Part shown: one piece after another, positions 36,680 through 48,600 of the stretch | Numbering within the stretch: position 1 is the stretch's first letter | Layout: each line of letters opens with the position of its first letter | Assembly: GCA_021152555.1 (NCBI GenBank) | Contig: JAGKVE010000008.1 | Span: 1-64,000, forward strand | Source of the DNA: Bacteroidia bacterium | GTDB lineage: Bacteria > Bacteroidota > Bacteroidia > Bacteroidales > Paludibacteraceae | Reading direction: 5' to 3' | Length of the DNA: 64,000 bases | The notes under the pieces: generated by a model | The model's input: the letters and a program-made list of their open reading frames with translations, nothing else | The model's database searches: none | What the model was told of the DNA's origin: nothing | Made by a program: the position numbers and the translations under genes

Positions 36680-36680
36680 T

Positions 36681-39600
36681 TTAGTAGATCAGTACTTTGT
36701 GGCTCGAAGCCTTGGTACCTTGGTATGCTCTGATGAAGTATATTCCGCTGACAGAAGGCAAGGTGACTTGTGTGGCGCCTTCCTCCATCTTTCCGGTTGA
36801 GATAAGCGCTCCGGTGGAAGAGTAAACCTCATATTCGCCTTGCAACTGCGCCTCGATGGTCACTACCGGTAGTTGTCTCGGTGTCTGCGTCGGATAGACG
36901 ATAATCGGATTTGTATATACATCCTGTGCAGGTTCAACGATAGTGAGCGGACAACTCGGAACGAAGTAGTTCTCGCCCATACGCATAGCGCGCATGACAA
37001 CCTGGTCACCGGCATGCAACTCTTTATTGAAGAGGTATCCGGAACCGGTATTGGTTTGTAGCACATCGTTAACGAGCCATTCCGTCTGCGCGAACTCAAA
37101 TCCGCCGTTATACTCCGCCTTCAGCGGAGCAACAACGTCTCCCCAGTTCTGCTCGATAATCCAACTCGGGTACTTCACAAGCAACTTGATACTGTCGGAC
37201 CGGCTGAGTCCGCATACTCCGTTGTCCAGTACAAGACGCATCGTGTAGTAATCTGGGCGGACGTAATACGGATGATCTTGGTAAACAACGCTTGCATATT
37301 GCGGTAGTGTCACGTGAGCAATCATATCTTCCTTGAACGGCTCATTGATGACATCCGCGAATCCTTCGCGTTTAGCGAGCGCGTCAAAATAAACGCTGTA
37401 ATGCGTAGGACGCTGTCCTGCGTACTCGAAGACAATATCGAATCCTTCGTCATCGGCGCATACTTCGCTGGTACGTGCAGAAGTGATATTGGTCGGGTGG
37501 GCAATGGATAACTGCAACGAGTAGATGGCAGAAATATTAGCTTCCAACTGGCGGACGGTATCGGTGTAATAGCCCTCAACGTCGTAGATCTTGCCGCGCC
37601 ATGTGTACGCCTGACCCGCGCAGATGATGACATCTTCCGTAGCCGGCCGCTGGGTCTCCACCACCGTCAGACGGAGTGTGTACGTACTGTCGCAATCCAG
37701 TACGGTTGGCCAGGTACGGTCGTAAATACCGGTCTCGGTGTAGGTACGCCCGTTCCAGTTGTACGACTCGTAATCAGCTATAGTCGCGTTCTCATAGAAA
37801 TGATACGACGGATTGACGGTCAAATCAAGGTGGAGAATGCTGTCACATCCGTCCACAGTCTTGAGGGTGAAGTCATAGTGTCCCGCACGCGTGATGGATT
37901 TGCCTGCAAACTGCATCGTATCGCCGTCGCAGATAGCCCACCGCTCGGTAGGCAGGTCATATGCGGGGGAATCGTACACTTCGACGCGGTACAGACTATC
38001 CATCGCACCGCTGATCTTTGACCGGCGTGGGAAGGTGTAGAGACCTGCCTGCGTGATTGTTGTACCGTCAATCTTGATCTCCGAACCTGGACAGAGCGGC
38101 ATCGGATACCACGGCGACAGATGTTTCGCAATCACAATCTGGAATCGTACTACCGAGTCGCAGAAGAATTGGTTGCGCAGCGTGTCGGAATAAACGGTAT
38201 CACCTTTCGTGTACATACGTCCGTCACGGAAGTAGGGCAACTCGTCTGCGGATACGTAGGCTGTCGGCGCGATGGTGACTGACGCCGGACGAACGGTCAG
38301 GTCCAGATAGATGATACTGTCGCCATGCTCGGTTGTATGGCTGTACGTGCCGGCAAAGGTCAGTTTCTCTCCGTAGAAGTCGTAATAACTGCCGCGGCAT
38401 ATATCCGCTTTCCTGCGAAGCTCAACGACACGCTTGGAATTGACAACAATCTGGTAGATAGAGTCACAACCGTGGATGGATGTCAGAGTGTCGTAGTAAA
38501 CGCCCGGCACGGAGATGTCAATACCATGAATCTTGGTGTTATAACCCGGAACAATCTCATATTTCTCTTTCAGGAAGTATGACTCGTGTATATTGACTAC
38601 CAGATGGTAAACACTGTCAAATCCGTACCGCGTCGTCAACAGACTGTCTTTGTACAATCCCGATTCGGAGATGATATGTCCGTGCCAATGCAGCGTGTCG
38701 GGCTTACAGAGGTCAACCGAATCGAAGAAGAAGTACGATGGATGGACTTCCAGATGGAGATGGTGAATACTGTCACAACCATAAATAGTAGTATCCGAGA
38801 AGACGTAATCGCCCGGTTTGGTAAGGGTACGCCCATTGAAAATATAGTTCTGCTTGTCGGATATATGCACCGTATCCGTTCTGTTGAAGGTCGGGTGTAC
38901 GCGTATTACATATCTGATAATCGAGTCACAGCCTGCTACAGAAGGAATAGTATCCGAGAAGATGGTATTCTCGCGGTACACCTTTCCTTTATACGTGAAG
39001 GTGTTGCCTTGACACAAATCAATGGTACGCTCACTGCGTTTGGTCTTGTTCACAACCAGGTTCAGTGTTTTGATGACACGTGCGGAGTCATTCCAAACCG
39101 TACGCAGTTCATAATCACCTTCTGCGTTGTACGGAATGCCGTGCCATATGAACGGCAAGTCATGGTCGCATATAATGGCAGTAGTGTCGGTGTTGATAAC
39201 TTTGAGTACGGAGAGCACCATCTCATGCGTGTTATAACACTGGTTACCGTTGTCCACTCTGTGTGTATAGGTGCCGGCGGTCTTATAGTATGTGCCGTAG
39301 AAGAGAATCGAGTCGCCTTCGAATATAGTTTTCTCCTCACGCTGGAAGGAAACAGGTATGACGTTCAAGTGCAGTTTGACAATCGAGTCACAACCGTTAG
39401 CAGCAACAAGCGTATCGCGGTATTCACCCTGCGCGTTCAGGTTCTGTCCCTTGAACTGATAGTAACTGTCACTACAGATTGTACGATGAATCGTCGTGTC
39501 TTTCGGCTGGTTGACAACCAGTTGCAAACCGTAATACATCCGTACGCCGTTGACATAGGTCGTATCGTTACGATAGATACCGGCGGAATAGAGCGGTGTT

Positions 39601-42600
39601 ACCTGACCGTTCCATTTGTTAACCCAGCGGTACGGCAATTCGTAGTCGCATACCGTCACAACGGTATCTACAGCTGGGTGAAGGATGACTTTCACTATCG
39701 TCGTGCTGTCACATCCGGAAGGCGTCAGACCTTTGCGGGTGATGATGGTGTCTTTGCTAATCCGCTCGCCGTTATAGATGAATACCTGGCCCTCTACAAT
39801 ATGCTCTTCGCGGTAGTTGTAGTAGGGCTTGTTCACTTTCAATACCAGTGTGACAATCGAGTCACAACCGTTTGTTGCCGTGAGTGTATCACGGTACGTA
39901 CCGCCAACCTTCAGGTCTTGTCCGCCGAAGGTGTAGAAATTACGGTCACTTTCGCAAATACTGTCATAAACAGTAGTGAACTTAGGCTCATTGACAATCA
40001 GTTGTAAACCGTAATACATCCGTTCGCCGTTGATATAGGTCGTATCGTTGCGATAGATACCGGCGGCGCGAAGTAGTGTCTCCTGACCGTTCCATTTATT
40101 AACCCAGCGGTACGGCAGGTCATACTTACAAACGGTAACTACGGTATCTACAGCAGGGTGGAGGATTACTTTGAGTACCGTCGTGCTGTCACATCCGGAA
40201 GGCGTTAGACCTTTGCGGGTAATAATGGTATCTTTGGTAATGTCTTCACCGTTGTATTTGAATACCTGTCCCTCAACGATATGTTCCTCGCGGTAGTTGT
40301 AATACGGCTTGTTGACCGTCAGTATGAGCGTGACAACAGAGTCGCAGCCGTTCGCGGCACGGAGCGTATCACGGTATGTACCGCCAACCGATAGGTTCTG
40401 TCCCTTGAAGGTGTAGAAATTACCGTCCTTCTCGCATATGCTGTCTCGGATGGTAGTGTTCTTTACCGGCAATACATTCACATAACGTACATACGTACTA
40501 TCATAACCATCATGAGTTTGCAGGTGTTTTACGTATGTGTCGGTGGTGTATATTCCCTCTTTGAAAACAACAGTACTGTCGGCGTTATACCAAGTGTACG
40601 GTGTCTCACTTGTACAGATGGTCACTGTGTCTCTGAAGAAATACGTCGGATGGATCCGCAGACTGAGACTGTCAATAGAATCACAGCCGGTAGGCGTTAC
40701 AAACCGGTATGAATACTCTCCGGAAGCCCTGAGGGTTTCACTTCCCAATAATACTCCGCCCTGTTTATGTTGCCATACATAAGGAGTATCCACGTCGGCG
40801 ATATCTACCGTACGATGTTTCAGATATTTCGGGAAGACGTTCAGTTGAAGCGTAATGATGGAGTCGCAACCATACTGGATACTGGTCAGTGTATCGTAGT
40901 ATACGCCTTGATTTTTCAAGAAACGCGGCTTGTTGAGTCTCGACAAACCGAAACGTATCGAGTCTCCGTCGCAGAGCGTGTCTATAATCGTCGTGTTGAG
41001 GATCGGCAGCACGTTGATATAGACGGTGCGGATACTGTCGTAGCCGTCCTTTGTCTGCGTGTAGTACGTATAGGTATCGCTCTCAGTTATATCATCGCGG
41101 TTCTGCCATGTGTACGGCGTCTGGTCATGACAGATGGTGATGGTGTCTTCCTGTATCATGTAGGTGTTGTAGAAGTACAGGCTGAGGCTGTCAATCGAAT
41201 CGCATCCGTACCGGCTCGGCATTGAGAAATGGTATTCGCCCGTAGCGTACAACATCTGCGTTGAGTCTTTGGCTATGCCGTTCTCTTTCCATACATGTTT
41301 CCATGGATAGGGTTTGGTACTATCCGGCAGATGAACGGTCTTATGGGTCAGCAGTTTCGGGAAGGCGTTCAAGCGCAGGATGATAATCGAATCGCAACCA
41401 TTCACTATCCGTGTCAGCGTATCCTGGTAAGTGCCGGACTTCGAGAGGAACCGCGGTCTGTTGCTCTTCGTCAGACCGAAACGTATCGAGTCGCCGCCGC
41501 AGATACTGGAATCCAAATACGTGACAGTTATCTCATGATAATGGACGTACAAGTCATAAATACTGTCCAGTTTGATGCGTGTGTTCAACGTGTCGTAGTA
41601 ATGTACGTCTCCGTCGGCATTGGGCGCAGTGAAAGTCTGTGTATAGCCGGTTTCCCAGGTGTGCTTCAGTGTCTCTTTCGCCTTTGCGCATACACTGATG
41701 GTGTCGCAGAAGACGTGCGTCTTGTGAACCCTTAGGTATAGACTGTCAATCGAGTCACAGCCGTTGGTGCTTGGCATGAGGAAGGTGTATAGACCGGATG
41801 CTTGCAATGTGTCAACGGTGTCTGTCGGGTGGGCAGGCCAGTTATGGCTCCATAAGTACGGCAATTCGCGGTCGGTAATGCTTACCTCCTTCGGCTTGGT
41901 CACAACGCGCGGACGAACAAACAGATATAGTGTCACAATCGAGTCGCAGCCGTTGAGAGCCGTCAGCGTGTCGTGGTAGATACCGTTCTTGGTCAGCCAG
42001 CGTTCTTGTGTCGCACGGAGGGTGTCGAACCGCAGACGGGTGTCCTCGCAGATTGTGTCGTAGAGAACGGTGTCACGGATGATGCGCGTGGTGACGAACA
42101 AATCATAGATACTGTCACGACGGTTGTAGGTAACCAGCGTATCAATCACATGGAACGTGGAATCATTGCGACCGGCATTGAAGGTACTCACATACCCGTC
42201 TTTCCATGTGTGGTTCAACTGTTGTTGAGACTTAGCACATACATTGATGGTGTCACGGTACAGGTATGCTGTATCAACAATCAGATGTAACGTATAGGTT
42301 AGCTTGCAAGGTATTGAGTCGGAGTTCTTCTCGTTTGCAGGACCTATTGAGTCGTAGTCGTTCGAGTAATAACGCCATGCTCCGCCCCACCAGATGGAGT
42401 CACCCAATAGGATATGTGCTGTGGTGTCTTTCTCTTCCGGATGAACGAACTTGACGGTCCATTTGGTAATACTGTCACATAGGTAACTACGGTCGTTGTG
42501 CGTGTAATTGTACATCGTTGCCTGATGATGCGTATCTACCCATGGAGAGTAGGTCTGAACGGTATCGTAGTAAACGGTATCTTTCTTGACCCATATGGTC

Positions 42601-45600
42601 TTCGGCCAGAAGAGCTGGACGGAATCGCCTTCGCATAGATAAACGGTAGTGTCTTTAGGCAGTTTCTGTCTCGGACGAACGATGATGTGGTGATAATAAC
42701 TACTGTCACAGTTATAGACAATGGTGTCATGGTTGTACGGAATACCTAACCATTTACCTTGCCATTCGCCGGCAAACTGTCCGCCGTTTGCTGCTGCAAA
42801 AGTAGGATTGGTCAAATTGCCGAGTACAACCGGATTAACGGCAATGTCATCCTCACAGCGGAACGTGGAATCAGTCTTTGTCAAAGATGGAATGATACGC
42901 AGTGTCAGGTTGATGGTAGAGTCACAGCCGCAAGCAGTGGTATCCGTGTGTGTGTAGAAACCTTCTGCCCAGAGTTCCGCCGGTGTCTGGCGCCCTAAGA
43001 TATAAGGCAACTCATGTTCGCATACCGTGTCAATGACATTGTAGGTATAGACGGTGTCCACAATGATATGAACATGGAATACGGAGTCGCAGGGTTGTGT
43101 ATGAGTGTGAGGGATAACCTCTACGCGATCAATGAACGTGGTGTCTTTGAAGTAGAGCGAATCGCGCCATAAAGCACCCTTGTTGACGCATCCGTGGATA
43201 TAGACGGTGGTGTCATACGGGTGAACAACCGTCAGATCCATCCGGTAGATGTCTGTGATGTTACCTTCGGCGTCATAGATAGTGTCGCGATAAGTGCCGG
43301 AAGTGTAAAGAGTCCTCGGAGTCCCTTGTAGTTGTGGGTGTTCCCAAACAAGCGGGTATTTCTTGTCAGGGTGTACATCTTTTCCCGTGTCATTGGAGCA
43401 AAGGATACGCTCGTCGCCTAATTCCTGAATAACGCGCAACTCGCTGATACTGTCACATCCGGTCAGTACGCTTTGCTGTACATCGGTATAGGAGCCGCCG
43501 CGTGTAATCGTCTGACCTTTCCATGTGATTGTTTCACCGGCTTTGAGAATAACGGTTTCTATGTGCCGTTTCGTCGGGTACTGATAAATTTCCGTATAGA
43601 CGAGGCTGTCACAACTGTTGCTGCTGCGCAGAAGTGTAGTGTCACGATAGACACTGTCCGGAACAAGGTTGAAATACCGTTTCCCATTGATTTCATATGC
43701 TTCGCCTTCGCAGATATGTACCTGTTGGTGTAGTTCGTAAATCGGGTAGATGGTCAGAGTCAGGCGGAAGATACTGTCAAAGCCGTTAACGGTGGTGTAT
43801 TTGTGCTCATAGGTCTTGGTCTCTCCTGCCGGATGGCTGTACTCGATGGCTAGCTTGTCCGGGTCTTGTGGCCCGTCAAGCCATTTGTACGGTGCCTCGT
43901 TCTGGCAGATAGCAGTGTCCTTGGTGAATGTGTAGGTCGGGTAGGTATAGACAATCAGTTCCTCGCGGTTGTAACATCCGCCGTCTACCTGCTCTTCGTA
44001 ACGGTATGTACCGGCGTGGTTCACTTTCTGGTCATGCCATATACGGGTAGTGTCGTTGTCAGCTATATGGAGTGTGTCGGATTGGAACGACGCCGTATTG
44101 AAATGGATGAATGTCTTGATGATACTGTCACAACCGTGCAATGTCGGCAGGGTGGCGATAACGGCGGTATCTTTGGTGTAACTCTCGCCGTTGTAGCGCA
44201 CAACGCCGTCTCCGCTGCAAGCGTACAGATGATAAACGAAAGTATCTTTGCTTTCCGGCCATACGGTCAGTTTCAGGATAAAGATAGAGTCCGGCGTTGT
44301 CGGTGTGGACTGAATCGAGTCAATGTACGTACCTGAGGTGGAGTAGTCTTTGTCGCGCCATGTGAAGATGTCGCCGTCACAGATTTCCTTGATGGTCGTA
44401 TAAGTGTTCGAATGCGGCGTTGCAGGAATCATCCCCACGCCGATCTCATACGTACTATCACAGCCGTTGATCGTGGTGTGCTGGTCGCGGAACAAGCCTT
44501 CGGTATTGATGCTCAAACCATGCCACAACAGAATCTCGCCCTGTGTGATGGTTGCCGTGTCGTGGAAATAGTAACTCGGCATCTTGTCCAGATAGAGCGT
44601 TACAATCGAGTCGCAGCCTTCTGCATTGCGTAGTGTGTCGTAAACGGCGGCGGAGTTGGTGTAGGTCACGCCTTTCCAGTCCATTTTGTCGCAGAAGGTC
44701 AATGAACGTGACGAGCGGCTGGCTGCTAATACGGTCAGTTGTAACTCATAGATGCTGTCCTGACCGGTGATGGTCTGATAACGGTCGTAGTAACTGGTCG
44801 TCTTACCTACGTTCTGGCGGCTGAGGTTGGACATCCCGTGCCATGCGTACTCATCACCCTCACAGACTGTCATCGTCTCTACGAAATGGTATTTTGTGTC
44901 GTTGAGCGTGAGGATGAGACGGTAGGTCTCTTTGCAGCCCGTCTGACTGTTGTCGTGGTATTTGTTGTACGTACCGGCGGCATTGATGGAAACGGTCTCT
45001 TGTTGACCTTCATGTGTGTAAATCCATGTGTATGCGCCTTTACCGTCCCATGTTGCATTCGTTACATGTACCTCCGTCGGGTTCTTGATGACGGTAATCC
45101 GGTATGTGGTGTCACAGCTGTACCGGTCGAAATAGGTACCGGCTTCAGAATAAGTCTTGCCGTTGAAAGAAACGGTCTCGCCGTCGCATACAGTTAGTGT
45201 CTGCGGCAGTTCGTATGCCGTCAGAACCGTCAGATGTAGGCGGTAGAGTACCTTTTGGCCGCCCTGTGTCTCAATTCGCTCGTAGGTCTTGGTCTCGCGA
45301 CCGGTGATGCCATGCCAGTAGAGTATTTCGCCCGGACATATGGTCGCTGTAGTATCTACGGTATCGACATAGTCGGTATAAAGGACCAGACGGACAATTG
45401 AGTCACAGCCGGAACGGTTGGTCATAACTGTATCATAGATACCCGGTACGGCGTAGGTCTTGCCATTGATGTCCCATGTGTACTCCGTTGTGCCGTCTTG
45501 CAGGTGGGGGGCCACCAGTACCGTGTCGGCATCAACGACATTTAATGTTAGCACAACGGTCGAGTCACAGCCGTTCTGCAGGTAGGTGTACGGATAAACG

Positions 45601-48600
45601 CCGGGTTCGGTGTAGGTGGTACCGCCAAAAGTGATACTACTGCCGCGGCAGATGGTCTTTTGAATGTAAGTAGTCGGGTATTCGGTAACTGTCAGGACTA
45701 AACGGTGATAGATACTGTCGGTGTAACCATCAGCTGTTTGTTCTATCTCTTGATAAGTGCCCGAAGTTGTATAGCGTTTACCGCGCCAGTCGTAGTAATC
45801 GCCCCAGCAGATAGTCACGCGTTCTTCGTCTATCAGGTCACGTTTGTTGGCGATGATTGTTACAATGGAATCACAGCCGTTAGCGGTCTTAAAGATGAAA
45901 TCGTGTGCTTCGCCCTCGTTGAACGAGTAACCGCGGTATGAGGCAGGGAACGAGAAGAATTCAACCGTCTCCGAAGTGCGGACAATGGGATGAACAGTCA
46001 GCGTCAGATGGTAGATGCTGTCTTTTCCGCTTACTGTCTTCATCTCCTTGTAGTAGTCGTATATGCCGGGTGCCAAGTTGGCGTATGTGGTGCCGTTGAC
46101 AGGCCATGTGTAACTGTCGTTGGCGCACATGGAAGCTGTATGCTCAAAGTGGTATGAACTGCTGTCAACGGTCAGTATCAACCGGTAGATGTCGTTACAG
46201 CCGGTTGTAGGGTTGTACTCTAAGTGGCTATATGTGCCGGCTTTGTTGATGACGGTGTCTTTCGCGGTGCCGTCAATCATGAGACGCCATGTGTAGGCAT
46301 TGTCGCCGTTGAAAGTAGCCTGTGTGATATAGGTTTGGGACGGGTTCTGCGTTACTATTATACGGAAGGTTGTGTCACAACTGTACGGCTCCTCGTATGT
46401 GCCGGCAGTAGAGTAGGTCTTGCCGTTGAAGGAAACGGTTTCGCCGGCGCAGAGAGAGAAATGCTTTTCTACCATCTCTTTCGTTTGTCCCGCTACGGTC
46501 AGGTGCAGGCGGAATACAATCTTGTCGCCGTTAGCCTGGCTCTCCACGTTCTCGTACTGGCCTTGTGTATAATAACGTGTTCCGTGCCATTCAAGGTAGT
46601 CACCGCTGCATATTGTTGCCGTCGTGTCAACTGTATCCACATGGTTCGCAGTCAGTACCAGTCTAACGATACTGTCGCACCCGAAGGCACTCGTCATCAT
46701 CGTGTCAACGGTCATCGGGGTCGTGTACTCTTTGCCTGTCACATTCCATGTGAATTTCTCGCCCTCATCGCGGCGGAAAACCTGTGTGGAGATAGGCGTT
46801 TCGGCAATGTTTAAACGTAATGAAATGATTGAGTCACAGCCGTTTATGGCAATGAGTGTATCATAATAAATGCCTCGTTCGGTCAGTTGTTTGCCGCCGA
46901 AAACGGTGTAGTTCCCGCGGCATATAGTCGTATCACGGCTGCCGCCGATGATAGCTGGAAGAACGGTCAGTACCAAGCGGTGGTAGATGCTGTCGTAACG
47001 TCCGTTCTTGGTCTTCTCTGTCTCGTTATATTGTCCGGCGATGGAGTATTGTTGTCCTCTCCATTCGTACGAATCGCCGGCGCAGATAGTCTTTTCTTCA
47101 ATGTCTAATGTTGTACGTTGAACAGCGACAATCTCAATGACGGAATCGCAGCCAAGCGTGTTAGCGACGGTGTCGTAATACCTACCGGCATTTGGTATAG
47201 TGATTCCGCGGTATGAGGCAGGGAACGAGAAGAACTCAACGTGTTCGCTACTTCGGGAGATTTTATTGAATGTTACATGCAGGGTATAAACGCTGTCTTT
47301 GCCTGCTTTGGTGACGTAACTATCCGTATAGTCGTATGTTCCGGTATGCTCGTTGCCGCGAATCGTCTGACCATGCCATTCGATTACATCGTTCTCGCAT
47401 AGTGTGCGTTCTTCGTCGAAGTGGTATTCAGCGCTGTCAACGGTCAGCACCAGGCGGTAGATATCATTACAGCCGGTAACGCTGTTCGGTACTGTCTGTT
47501 CGTAGATTCCTGCTTTGGTCTGTGGGTAGGTTGTCCCGTTGACATCCCAGTTATACGTACTCTTCCCGTCGAACGTGGCGTTGGTGATGTAGGTGGTGGA
47601 CGGCTGACGGGTAACGTTTACCTGATAAAGCGTGTCGCAGGTATAGTAGTCTTCATACATGCCCGGCTCACTATATTCCTTGCCGTTGAACGTCGCTGTT
47701 GTTCCGGAGCAGAACGTTAGTTGTTTGTCAATTACCACTAATCGTTTGGCGGTTAAGTGCAGAATATAAAGCCGTTTGTCGCCGTTCGGCATATCGACAT
47801 ACTTGGTGTAGTCGCGTGTGGTATAACCTACTATTCCGTTCCATACCAACGAGTCTCCCGGACAGATGGTAGCTGTATGCTCAATGGTGTCCACGTGTTG
47901 TGTGGTCAAAATCAGGCGTTCCACGGCATCACAGCCGTTAGCGTCCTGACGCCGATGGTCATAAACACCGGCGGTGGAGTAACTCTTGCCCGTCACATCC
48001 CATGTGAACGACTCTCCGGCTTGTATCGTACGGACGGTGACTGACGTATCGGGTTTGCTTGCAATTAGCGAGAGTACCACTATCGAGTCGCAGCCAGACA
48101 CTTGGAATGTGTCGCGGTATGTACTTGTCTGTGTGTACTGCTTGCCACCGACGGAGTACGAAAAGCCTTCGCAGATAGTCTTGTTGAGATAGGTGGTCGG
48201 GGTGTTCTTTACCGTCAGATGTAGAATATGTGTCGTGTCGCCTTTAACCACGGTGTAGGTAGAGGACTCGGTGTAGCGTTGTCCCTGCCATTCGTAATAA
48301 CTGCCGCGGCATATCAAGGCATCCTGCTCATCGATTATATGCCGTTGGTTGACGATGATGGTGTAAGTGCTGTCACAACCGGTGGACGAGGTGTATGTCA
48401 CGGTCTGTGTGCCCGGCGCACTGAACGTCTTGCCGCGATGGGTGAACGGGAACGCATCAACCTCTATGCGCTCAGTCTTGTTGAAACGCGGTACTACCGT
48501 CAAATGCAATACATAGATGCTGTCCCGTGCACCGCTGGTGCCCGGCTTTAGATGGTACACCGTGTCCGACAACGAGTAGGTGTTCCCGTCCGCCGGCCAT

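Noticed and set aside
38586..40007. A 473-codon open frame antisense to the giant gene
   Set aside because: It follows the codon pattern of the repetitive minus-strand gene, has no start context or homology, and several similar antisense frames occur across the repeats.
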